From: Pollenia angustigena | Taxonomy: Eukaryota > Arthropoda > Insecta > Diptera > Polleniidae | NCBI GenBank assembly: GCA_930367215.1 | Contig: OV884059.1 | Span: 19,864,945 to 19,928,944, forward strand | Direction of reading: 5' to 3' | DNA: 64,000 nucleotides | Part shown: positions 46,992 to 58,400 of the stretch, one piece after another | How positions within the stretch are numbered: position 1 is the first letter of the stretch | Layout of the letters: every line of letters starts with the position of its first letter | Notes under the pieces: model-generated | What the model was told of the DNA's origin: nothing | The model's input: only the letters and a program-made list of their open reading frames with translations | Database searches by the model: none | Translations under genes and position numbers: made by a program

Positions 46992-47580
46992 TTATGGTTG
47001 GCTGCAATTTTGATTTCTACGGCGGTTTTGATATTTTTCTACATTTGTGTTGTGTTTTGATATATTTTTTGTGGAAATAATTGAACAAATTAAAATAACA
47101 ACTAAGTGCCAGTCCGAGAAGCCAGTGGAAGAGCTTGTAAAAAATCCATCACTAGCCAGAGGATTTTGCAGGGTCTCTTTTCCTAGTAAATTAAATATCC
47201 ATTGTATAGATGGTGGTCTTGTTTTTTTTTTGGGAGCTAAAATTTTAATGTGGGTTCCGTCCACACCGCCAATTAAACCCGAAATGCTGCTTTTCAAAGA
47301 AATGCAACTTAAGTTTATCAATTGTGGACAAAGTTCACTCTCCATGACATCCAGAGTCTCGGACAAAATTTTTAAACAAGTGGCTGGGACAGTCCAAAGT
47401 TGAAATAATTTCCAACGCTGAGCTGGTACGATCCCTGGGCAAAAAAACGCAGTGTTGCTACAAAATATATTGTGTTTGGAACAAACGATCCCTTTTTTTA
47501 AATGGCGCTCTAATTTTTCCAACACATGTTGAAAAAAAGGTTTATTCACCCGAAAATAACTTTCAAATCTTAAAAAGGTT
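46992..47580 (-). pseudogene. PIF/Harbinger transposase relic 1
   Basis: The minus strand reads NKPFFQHVLEKLERHLKKG, ILSETLDVMESELCPQLINLS and IGGVDGTHIKILAPKK, the signature of HARBI1-type transposases, with the first catalytic Asp in VDGTH. The frame is open for 185 codons but jumps register in the middle (the AALRFF-QGSYQ region is garbled) and lacks the remaining catalytic residues. Confidence 0.85.
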
Positions 47581-47694
47581 AAAACAAATCCTAGGCACTT
47601 GGGAAAATTTGATATAGTAAAAAAAATTTATATTTAAACATAATTTTTTTACAAACCAATTTTTATTTAACTTAAAATTTTCCACAAACAGCAC

Positions 47695-48193
47695 TTTTTT
47701 TTTGGCTTTCTTAAAACTAAAAATTTTTTGGCGAACTATTTATAGTTATATTGTCAGGGTATCACAGAAATTTTAGCACCCTCAACCGCAAAGTCCTCGT
47801 TCGATTTAAACCTTCGTATAGGAAGGCGATAGCTTCCATAATTAGCTCCAGAGTATATTGGTATCCACCAGTAATCTTCTGAGTTATTTCCTTGGTACTC
47901 CACCAGTAAAACGTCTGAGTTATATTTGGTTCTCCACCAGTCACATTGAGTTATTAATGATTCTCCACCAAACAAAACCTCAAATTGAGGTTAAAAACGA
48001 TTGCACAAAATCAATGGTGACAGCCGCAAAAACCGTAATTCGGTACAGTTATGCGACGCCAAGCCATTAACCAATACGGGGTGACTCCGCAAAACGCACG
48101 AAAAGCAGACAAACAAGAACGACCTGCTTGTCCTTTAAAAAAAAATGACAACGAGCGCGAGCTGCTTCTCCACTTAGAGCAGTTTTACGAGTG
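47695..48193 (-). mobile_element. 499-bp SINE-like retroposon, copy B
   Basis: In sense (minus-strand) orientation it starts CACTCGTAAAACTGCTCT and ends AAGAAAGCC plus poly(A). A perfect 12-bp repeat CACAAACAGCAC (plus-strand text) flanks it at 47683-47694 and 48194-48205. Length and both borders are the same as copy A. The four TGGTGGAG modules are retained. Sequence differs from copy A at many scattered positions, so the two are old relative to each other. Confidence 0.9.
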
Positions 48194-48703
48194 CACAAAC
48201 AGCACAGAATTTTTTTCTTATCAAAAAATAGCAAAAAAAATTATTAAATAATTCTTATATTAGAGATGTGTGCTGTATTTTATTAAAATACTCGATAAAT
48301 AGGCAACGGCGTTATAATACTCTTACAAAATACCAATTTAACATAGAATTGATGTTGCCTTTGATAAGAATTGCTGTTGCCTTAAGATTGCCGTTGTTAT
48401 TGCCGGCGCTAAATAGAATAAGGGTGAGTATACCGATCGACTCAGAATCACTTTTGTGGCTGACTGTGCGTAAAGTACAGGTCGCAATTTTGGAAATATG
48501 TAATTTGATTTGATTATTGTGCGGTTTCCACAAAACAAGTGATTAAAAGTGTACATAGTTAGTTATACTATAAATTTTACTATTCGTTCAATCACTTGTA
48601 TTGTGAACATTCGCGACTTAATTTTTAAATCTCTTGACTTTACCAATTAAAATTTGGTAATTCTCGTTCAAACTATAATTCTACGTTATTTAACCATACA
48701 GCA

Positions 48704-49012
48704 GGGGGGTTACCCCGTATTTCGATTCGAAAGAAATCATTTACGGATTCGAACAATTTGTACTGTGTATTACGATTTTCGTAATCGTTCGAAACGATGA
48801 CAGAGGTTGTATTTTTTAAAAAATGGGAAATTTTATGAACAATTTTTGTTCGTAATAGAGAGTGGCTTTCAAGAAAGTGATTTTTTGTTTTCAATAAAGT
48901 ATGAAAAACGACCGTTTATTCGAAACAAATATTACGAAAATCGTAATACACAGTACAAATTGTTCGAATCCGTAAATGATTTCTTTCGAATCGAAATACG
49001 CGGTAACCCCCC
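48704..49012. mobile_element. 309-bp MITE with about 80-bp perfect arms
   Basis: Arms GGGGGGTTACC.CGTATTTCG and onward (AAAGAAATCATTTACGGATT, GTACTGTGTATTACGATTTT) are inverse copies with only one or two changes. Such well-preserved arms suggest a young insertion. It abuts the next MITE directly. Confidence 0.9.
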
Positions 49013-49230
49013 AGGGGTGTGCTGGAAATCGGAAACGCAAAACGCAGGAATTTCAAACGTCGGTTTTTAAAAAGATTTCTGTAATAAAAGAATTTTATGA
49101 CGATTATTATACAAATATTTCTCTATTAAAAAGAATTGTATGCCAAAAATTTTAAAAATTAGATTAAAAGTGTATAAAAAACACCTTCCAAATTCTCGCG
49201 TTTTACGATTGCGATTTCCAGCACACCCCT
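49013..49230. mobile_element. 218-bp MITE adjoining the previous one
   Basis: Ends AGGGGTGTGCTGGAAATCG and inverse CGATTTCCAGCACACCCCT. It starts exactly where the preceding element ends, so one was inserted at the terminus of the other. Confidence 0.87.
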
Positions 49231-49369
49231 GATAAAGAATGGCCCGCATAAAATCTGGACGCATTCAAAACATTATTACAGCGCCTCCTGGTTAATAAAA
49301 TTCAAAACTCTTTTTATATGTTATTTACAAAATATATACCGTTATACGTTATGAATATCAAATTCGTAA

Positions 49370-50337
49370 TTTAAACATTCTTTAGTACAGACGCAATTTA
49401 ACAAAATAGACGCGAAAAAATTTTGCACACTTCTAAAAACCCCATCATGTAGTGGCTGTAAAATTGCAAAACTCCTGAAAATTCCTTAATCTACAGTATG
49501 TAGTGTTTTGAATCGTTACAAGACCACAGGAACTATAACAGAAAACCAAAACAAGTGAAGAAAGTTAAGGTCAACAACCCAACTTTAAAGAAAAACATAT
49601 AAATTTGCGTTAAAAATTAATCCTGGGATGTCCGACCAAGATCGAGCTAAGAAATTTAATACAAGCAGAAGTACCATTCAGCGTATACGTGCAATCAGTG
49701 GATTAAAGTCCTACCGAGTGATCAAACGTGCTCGTCTATTATACATCAAAGTGATTTTAAGCAGTTACCTGGAAACAAATTTTATATTGCAACAAAGCGT
49801 CGAAACGTCGCCTCCAAATACAAGTACACTAAATTGGATAAATTTAAAAAAATGTATGGTATTGCAAGCGATATGTAGTTTTGGTTTAAAGACTAATGCA
49901 TTTGTGACATCATCAACAATGACGTCAGAATTATATATAAACGAATGACTACAAAAAAGAATATTACCACTAATTCAACGTCACAAACACTCAGTAAAAT
50001 TTTGGCCTGATCTTGCGTCATGCCATTATTCAAATGTTGCCATGAAGTGGTACAAGGACAACGGCGTGGATGTAATAGCGAAATATATGAATCCTCCTAA
50101 TTGCCCACAGTTTCGACCTATTGGATAATATTGGGCAAATGTTAAAAATAAATTGAAGAAAAGTAAAGAAGAAGCAAAAAACGAACGTTCAATGTTAAGA
50201 AAATGGAACAAGTACGCTGCAGAGGTGGGCTCGAAAGATTTGCAAAAGTTAATGGAAAGCATTAAGAGACATGGTCGTTCTTTCATTCGTAGCAGCAAAA
50301 ATTCAAACTTATTTCTTATTTTCTATAAATCTGAATA
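49370..50337 (+). pseudogene. Tc1-like transposase relic
   Basis: After a helix-turn-helix remnant (NTSRSTIQRIRAISGLKSYR) come AICSFGLKTNAFVTSSTM, INECLQKRILPLIQRHK, DLASCHYS and NPPNCPQFRPI.YWANVKNKLKK. These are the DDE-type blocks of a Tc1 transposase with the second Asp in DLASCHYS. Several frameshifts and a TAA within the FRPIxxYWA motif make it dead. No flanking inverted repeats were found. Confidence 0.85.
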
Positions 50338-50397
50338 AATTTCCTTTAATTCAATACATTATTTATAATGTCTTTTCCTTTAAAAGTTATAGCTATT

Positions 50398-50875
50398 TTA
50401 ATGCGTCCAGATTTTAAGTGGACCCTTCTTTAGGCGGCAAATAAAACCCATAAATACAGAATGGTCGGTAGGCGGCTTCATTATTTTTATAAGTCTTCCG
50501 TCAACATCTCCAATCACGCCGGCAATGCCCAAGTTTCTATATAAATGTGTTTTTGATGCACTTTCTATTTGGCTATCTAAAGAAATCCATGCTGGACATA
50601 AACTTTCCTCCATTGCCTGCATGACATTCCACAAGATCTTACAAAAAGTGGACCGTCCATACTAATATTCACATCATTGGCTATAACCGCTTGGTAAGAT
50701 CCGACAGATAGGAATCTAAGCACAGCCGCTATCTGAATATTTGCAGGAATGCTGCTCTGTGGTAATTTTGGTTCTAGATCATCCAACACCATTTGGAATG
50801 CTCTTCTGTTAAGCCGGTAAAACGGGATGAAGCTAAAAAGCAATTAGACTAAAACTTTTAGATCAATTGAATTGC
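50398..50875 (-). pseudogene. PIF/Harbinger transposase relic 2
   Basis: The minus strand reads FYRLNRRAFQMVLDDLEP, AAVLRFLSVGSYQAVIANDVNIS and, after a frameshift near 50640, ILWNVMQAMEESLCPAWISL and VIGDVDGRLIKIMKPP. It is a different HARBI1-like lineage from the relic at 46992-47580. The usual VDGTHI is VDGRLI here. Confidence 0.85.
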
Positions 50876-51069
50876 GGCTACTTGCAAGGTTTCACTTGTA
50901 TCCATAGGACTTGACAACTTGATAAGTCCCGTAAATTACGTTTTTAAACACGCTCATTTTTTAATTGCTGTTTTAAGCGTTCTATCGCAATTTAACCTAA
51001 TAGGAGCAAACCCGCAACAAATTTTAATTCTGGAGTTCACAATTTTTCATAGATCCCATATAAATCCTC

Positions 51070-51140
51070 TTGAAATATTCTTATTCTCGGTGGAGGGTTT
51101 AAGTAACTTGGCGCAGCGAATATAGCAGCTTAACTTGTAA
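51070..51140 (+). repeat. Decayed mini-me-like tail
   Basis: GGTGGAGGGTTTAAG, GGCGCAGCGAATATAGCAGC and TTAACTTGTAA correspond to the tail of the element in DMAP1 intron 3. Confidence 0.5.
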
Positions 51141-51544
51141 TTAAAATAAAATGAAATTATCTACTTGCATATTTTGTTATAACATAATAAATTTATTATA
51201 ATATTTATGTTAAAGTATTAATTAAATAGTAATTTAAAACCCAACAACTGTGTACATATACGTTACATATTAAAAACATAACATTAATGCAATATAATTT
51301 CTTATTAGATTCTCTTCATTGAACTCACATGTACATTTTATTTTGATAATTAAAAAGAAAAAAAAAAAAAAAAAAAAATGATAATGTACATTCAGTTTTT
51401 ATAAATTAACTGGTAAAATAAATATGTATTGGCCCGTTTATTGGCGTTATAAAAATAAGTCTTTGTTCTTTCCGTTTTTTTAATTGTTCAAACGAATAAA
51501 CGCCAAAAGATGAATAAATTTTTTTTTTCTTTTAAGCCTTCACC

Positions 51545-52495
51545 TTATTCTATGTTAAAATCTTTTTTTTCTTTCTTTACTTGTGTTACAGATAAGTAGG
51601 GCTTGTGAAGTTTACGATGGGCCCGCAACCCGGCTCCCTGAGCAAATTCCTTTCCACATATATGACATTTGTAATGTTTTTTGTCTTCGTGTATTAGTTT
51701 GTGGTTATTAAGATAACGAGTAGCTGTAAATCCTTTTCCACAAATATTACATAAAATATCTCGAACATTCAGGTGAGATTTTACATGGTCGTTTAATGTG
51801 TGCATGTGATTGAAACCCATTTTACATATATGACATTCATAACGAAAACGGTTTTCATGACGCCGAACGTGATTATCATGATCACGACTTGTTCTGAAAC
51901 CAGTACCACATATTTGACATAAATATGGTTTCTCGCCTGTGTGATATGTTAAATGGCGAGTCAATTCCGATTTCTTAGGATAGCCTTTACCACATATGTC
52001 ACAACGATGACTATTCTCGCTGAGATGCCGTTTTACATGCGATATGCAGGTATCGAACTTTTTAAATGGCATTTCACATAGAGGACATTTAAATGGCCGG
52101 GAATTTGTATGTTTTGCAACATGTACATGATAGTGTTCATATTTTTTGATAATTTCATTGCAATGGGAACACATAAATGGTCCTTGGCATTGACTTAGAA
52201 AGGAAAGATCATTATAAAACCTAGATAAGGGTGAAAACTCAGATTTTTCCAATTCACATTTCAACTGCAGCTCCCTGTCTCTAGAATACAAGCGATTTAA
52301 ATATTGTATATGATTTTTTAGACGCTCGAAAGTTAAGTCTATATTCCAATTCAATTTCAGCTCTTCTTGCATCTTGTTAAAAATTTCATCTCTTTTCGAC
52401 GTTATACCAAAAAATACGCTATTTACTTGCCATAACTCTTCGTATTTTTTATAAAGGTCTATAAATATAGGCAGATGTGATTCATTTATGTTTCT
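51545..52495 (-). CDS. Gene 4 exon 4: second MADF-like domain and seven C2H2 fingers
   Basis: It opens after an acceptor CTTTTTAG with RNINESHLPIFIDLYKKYEE and LWQVN, the start of a MADF-like domain. Fingers begin FMCSHC, FKCPLC, HRCDIC, YLCQIC, YECHIC, ILCNIC and YKCHIC. One canonical TGEKPY linker lies between fingers 3 and 4, the same position as TGAKP in gene 1. The stop is TAA at 51545-51547. Confidence 0.9.
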   Translation of the reverse strand, partial: RNINESHLPIFIDLYKKYEELWQVNSVFFGITSKRDEIFNKMQEELKLNWNIDLTFERLKNHIQYLNRLYSRDRELQLKCELEKSEFSPLSRFYNDLSFLSQCQGPFMCSHCNEIIKKYEHYHVHVAKHTNSRPFKCPLCEMPFKKFDTCISHVKRHLSENSHRCDICGKGYPKKSELTRHLTYHTGEKPYLCQICGTGFRTSRDHDNHVRRHENRFRYECHICKMGFNHMHTLNDHVKSHLNVRDILCNICGKGFTATRYLNNHKLIHEDKKHYKCHICGKEFAQGAGLRAHRKLHKPYLSVTQVKKEKKDFNIE

Positions 52496-55400
52496 CTAAA
52501 AAGAAAAGAAAATTATTAACGTAAATATTTATATACATATGTACATATCGTCAGCTCAGAATTGGTTTGACCTACCAACCATTAAAAAAAAAAAATTGAG
52601 TTAGGGGTACACATATATATTTTGAATACCCCCTTTTGGAATCCAAAATCATTTCGCGAAATTTTAGGTAGTTTCTGAGATGTAAAGCATTCATTTTGCT
52701 GCATATCAACTGTTTCAAAATTTTTCAAGTTTTGTTTCGCTCTACAAGCCAAGTTTGGCGATTGCAGCAAATTCTTCATACAAAAACGTACAAAATAAAT
52801 TTTACTGTTGCTTTGTTGCATTGCCGTAAAAAAAAAAGTAGTTAAAGCAAAAGCAAAATAAAATGACAACAAGAAAATAAATTTGTGCAAAATAGTTTTA
52901 TAAAATAATGGACCCAACCAAGTGTACGATTTGCTATTATTTGCAAACTGTTTTAATCCTACCTAAGGGAAATGCTTCAAAATTTTACTACAAACGAAAA
53001 AAAAAACGAAAACCATTATTATGCCAAATATACCAACTTTTACTTATTGTGCCTTTTGGGCGGAAGCTCATAGTGGTCGGAGTGGCAACAATATTGCTAG
53101 TTCTTTAATTAAAAATTTAAATGAATTAAAAGATTATCCACTAATTAAAACTTTGACATTATGAAGCGATTCTTGCGTACCTCAAAATAAAAATCGAATT
53201 AACGCAACCGCAATCAAAATTTTCATTAAACAAAATAATATTGATGCCGTTATACAAAAGTCTTCAGAACCAGGACATTCTTTAATTCAAGAAGTGGACT
53301 GTGTTTATGGTGTTAATGTCCGGTACTTTAAGAATATTGAAATTTATAGTCCTCTCCATTTTCTTAATTTGCTTAAAACAATGCCAAATAATAAAACAAA
53401 ATTAAAAGTTTTAATTTAACAAAAATAATGAATTATGTATATATTATAAAACTTCTACACGACCACGTGCTGATAATACTTATTCACCCTTATTCTGCGT
53501 TTTGGATCGAAATTTTCTCCGTTTGGCAACTTTGGTATTCTGTGTTCCGTTTCGTTTCATTTCGATTTGTTTCTTCGATTGTATGTATTCTGCGTTCCGA
53601 TCGTATTTACGTTTTTCTAAGTTGTGAACGTGCTAACGGACTTTTTTCGATTCATGTTTGACTTTTTTTAAAAAAAGAATAAACTTAAAAACTTGTAAGT
53701 ATAAAATACAATAAATTTATTTTGTAAACATTTTTTGTTCAATTAAAACTTTGAAGGCTTTATTCATAAAAAATATTTCAGGTTAAAAACAGGTTTATTA
53801 AACGAATTTCCAATTGAAATCTTTTTCATAAACCTCTTATAAATCAATAATATTTTTTATGAATATGGAGGTAAAACTTTATTTAATTTAATACATTTCG
53901 AAAACAAAAATACCTCAGCAGTACGAAAAGCTGGTAAGCTTAATGGAAACGAAGGACGATATTGCTTGTGGTTACTACAAGCATACATGCATATGTATTT
54001 TAAACAAAAGTCTCACAATTTATCAGTCATCTCGAATGGATTACAATTGTCTCTCAACCTCTGCTTTTCAATTCTTAATTCTGCATTCTGAGTGTGTGTT
54101 TTCCTCTTCCAGCAACAGCGCCGCTGCTATCGATTCCATTTTGTTAAAACAAAGAAATTTTATTTTTGGGCCGCAACGATGTTAAAAATAATTAAAATAT
54201 CACCTCCGGCGCGGCAGGATTCTTCACACTAATATTTTTACCACAAATGCCTCTTACTCACGTATTTATCTATGTTCCGGCACTTTTTTATTTTTCTCTT
54301 CTTAGCTGATGCTATATTCTCACAATATTTAATTTTTATTCGTTTATTTATTTTATTTATTACTTTTTTGAGCACTCAATTTGACTTTTTACTAAAATGT
54401 TTACAAAATTGCTTATTTTTACTGTTTGGATTTCACACGTTTCACTGCAAAGGGTGTGTGTGAAACGGTAGCAAAGTTCTATGGTGAAATTAAATTTGTT
54501 TGTGGTAGAAAATTTTCATATTTGTACTGTGTGAAGTTGTAACATTTTTGACAACGTAAAATTTTGACATAAAGAAAAACACATTTGCTAATAGTTTTGT
54601 AAAAATTAATAAATTAAACAAACGTTTACCAATAATCATTTCAATTATATTGGAAATGAGATCGTCACAACTATTTGATGAATTCGTTCTGAGATATTAA
54701 CAAATTTTACAAAAGGTGTGGGCAAAAAAGCTTATACATATTAAATATTTACATCTTGTATAATTCTTTTTAATTTTTTTTTTGCCACTGGTCGTGCTTC
54801 CATATTATTTTTTATTTTGTTTAAACAAATTTGATGAAAAAAAATAATTTTGTGGTTGTCAAAAATTTTCTACACTAATGTCAAAATTTATACTAGCCCC
54901 TAGGGCTAGTGAAATTTTAGTCACCTCAATAGTGTCAAAATTTTACTTCCATGAGTACTTTGCTACCGTTTCACACACACCCAAAGAACCTAATTTAAAC
55001 ATACTCTGCTCTTCTTCTTTTTCTTTCGATTAAGATTTTTGTCAAAATACCTTTTTCGATCCGAGCGTAACTGAATGCGGGAACGTAATCGAAACGCAGA
55101 ATAAGGGTGATTAAGTTTTAAATTTGAAGTGTTTTTTCTTGATTCTATTTTACTTTTGCATTATTTAAGTTGTTTAATTTGTGTCTTTTATGTACCTTTT
55201 CATAACAGTAGAACTGTTTTTTCTTTTTTTGTAAAATAAAATCAAATAAAAAAAAAAAAAATATATGTATGTATAATAAAAAAAAAAAAAAATCATCTCA
55301 ACAACAAGGCACTCAATCAGTGTTCGAAAATAAACACTGAATATCGTTTCTTAATATTCGGTTCGGTAGATTTGTGGAAAACACATACGCTAATAGTGTT

Positions 55401-58400
55401 TGTGTAGAAAATCATTAAAAAAATAACGTTTCCCTGTTAGTCATCTTTCGAACACAAAAATATTACTGTTTTTATCAAACTCAACAAAAGATGTGAACAT
55501 TTAATTCCGTTCGGTTTTTTTTTTGAAAATACACAAACTTCAATACGTTCGGTTCGGCTCGTTAATGTTCGTCGCTTTTGGCTGATAAAAAAAAACCAAA
55601 CATTTTTTATAAAAACAAAATACACACACGAAAAAAAACATTATAGAACATTAAAATATAATGTTTGTCTACAGTATCACTACAATTGTTCTGTTTTTTA
55701 ACGAAGAACCGAACATTATATAATGAACCGAACATTATATAATGTTCGGTTCTTTCTTGAAAATAGTTACGAACGTTATTAAGGGTTGTGTATGTCTACA
55801 CAATCACTAAAAAAATAGATATCGTTCCTGGGTGTGTGAGCCGAACGTTAAATAATGTACTGTTTATTTTCGAACACACACACAGTAATAATAAGTATAC
55901 GTATGCAGCACAAAAAGCCAATTTTTTAATTTATTTTTAAAAAAGTGGCGTATGCGACACAAAACAATATTTTTCATTTTCAAAAAAAAATACTATTAAG
56001 TTCTAACTTTATTCATGAAAGAGCGCAAAAATTTAAATTTTTCTTCAAAACATACCGGATGCAGTGGTAAAAATGTAAAAAAATTATATCGGGGACATTT
56101 TGAGAAATCTTCATGTAAATCTTCATTGTCGTTTTTCTCCACTTATTCTGAGCGGACGATATATACATATATGTATACATTAGTGAGTCCCAAAAATTTT
56201 TTTTTCGATTTTTATGGATGCATATTTTAAAAGCTCTGAATTTTTTTTCAGATTTTTCAAAATCGGATTTGTCGGTCTTTTTTTTGAGTTTTTTAATAAC
56301 GTTGTCAAAAAAACCACGATTTTCTTCACTTTTAAGAAAATAATATAAAAAAATTTTTTGGGACACACTAATAAACATATGACATATGTATTATGTATGT
56401 ATATCCAAATTAAATTTATTTATTTATATATATAGGCATTTCCCTAGAATGGTCTACCAGGATGAAAAAATAAAATGTTGATTATCATCGTCTTTTATTG
56501 TTTATTATTAGAAAAAAAAATCTATGTTCTTATAAAAGAATGGTTTCCTATCATATCTGAGCTGTTTTACTTGAGGAAATTGGGCTGGACACTGGAAAAT
56601 TTTATAATTTCCTGTATTTTCTACTTTGAAAGACATTTTTATATACTTATTTTACATGCAAAAAATATGTTATGTTTACATTCTTTCTTCATAATCTCTC
56701 CATTACAATCAATTGTAAAAGGAGTATTAATTTTTTTTTTGTTAAGGAAAATTGAAGACATTTATGGTAAAATGAATGGTGATAATAATAAAAAAACATA
56801 TGGAAAAATCGTACGTTCGCGAACGTACTCTATAACTCTTATTATGGATACTTTAACTCGATGAAATCCATCTTTTGTACTAAACATAGAGCTACCCAAA
56901 TGCTATCGAATCGCAAAAAAAAACTAGGAAAAGTTTTGTTTGCTATATTATTTGTACATCAAAAGCGTACGACCGTACGTTCGTGACCCCAGGAAATGCC
57001 CATATGTTATTATACTTTGCATATGGATGTGTCAGAAGCTAAAAAACCTCATTCCACTTTTCGAAAATTATTAGTTGTGAACTCTTTGAAAATTATTTTG
57101 TTCTTCTATTATTAAAATATTTTCCATAAAAAAAAATATGAAAAATCGTGTTCAGCAAATTTCTTTTTGTAGCATCAAAAGTTTTGTAAATCAATTTCTT
57201 AAACCATACTAATTTACTCCCATTTTTAATTTGGGAAGCTAGGCGTTTTAGCTTCTGACATATCCATACATCGAAAAATGATTAGCATATATTTTCCCTG
57301 TAAAGTTAAAAATAATATTTTACTTACAAAACGTTTCTTTTTAATCTAAAAAGGTGAAAAAGAATGTTATCAATTACATAACGGTTTTCGGAAATATAAT
57401 GAAAGCCAAACTTACTCTGTCTTTTGTCAATGCTTCAATATTTTGTTGCAAATATTCCATATGTTCATAATACCAGGGCAACATAAAGTCTTCTCTATTA
57501 TGCCTTTTTTCAAATTCGTAAGAACACTCAAATCGCATACTGTTAAAGCGATTCTTTGCGAATTCCCAAGAAATCCGAGTACCAAATTTATCGTTAATTT
57601 CATCTGCAATAACTTCGTAACCCTTTTGGCAAATAGCTTCATTTTTAGATTTTTCTTTTACATCCCAGAGGAAGGGTTTTTTCTCAAAAGCTTGCAGCAA
57701 CGCAATGTTCAAATCTTTATCCTCAGAATCGATAGCAAGATGTACAAAATCTTTATTGAATTTTGTGCGTTTTTGTTTTGTTTTACTACGTATTCTTAAC
57801 TTTTTTGGCTCTTCTTTGGTCTACAAAAGTAAAATATTAAATAAGTTATTTTATGCGTTTTTGAAAAAAAATGTGTCTAATGAATAATTTCTTTGAGAAA
57901 TTTTGCACTTATGAAACTCGCTTCTTAACCAATCAGCCAGGTACATCTGAAAGGAACTTAAAAATAAACGGGTAAAAGCTCCCATTTCCCATGTGTTCTT
58001 AATTAATTATCCGATGAAAGTTTCAATTCTTGTAGGAACTTAAGGCTATAAATTTCAACAATAAGAGCGTAAAATAAAGCAAGTGTAAAAGCCGATCATG
58101 GTATAAAGCGATTTCTTCATCTTTCTTTCTTATATATACCATCCCCAAACTTACATAAAAACCAAAATATTCCCTAGAAATAAGTTATATTGCAAAACAA
58201 CGTTTGCCAGGCCAGCTATTTTAAATATAACAACCATTCTATTTTGCATGCAAACGTCATTTTGTATGGCGCTTACAATGTTTTCGAAAAGGTTTTTTTC
58301 ATACAAAATTTTCAAGAATTGGGATGCAACATTGATAAACATCGATGTTTAAACATATCGATAAATGATACTATCAGGTATGTTCTAGGTTTCGACTCGA

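Noticed and set aside
47047..47403. 118-codon plus-strand frame
   Set aside because: Antisense shadow of the Harbinger transposase relic on the minus strand.
55680..55860. CRISPR-like array (repeated CGAACATTATATAATG motif)
   Set aside because: Repeats are palindromic, irregularly spaced and in an animal nuclear genome; they fit a decayed foldback element.
56475..56864. 129-codon plus-strand frame in a gene 4 intron
   Set aside because: Ile/Leu/Phe-rich with no family resemblance and lying in repeat-rich intron; probably chance.
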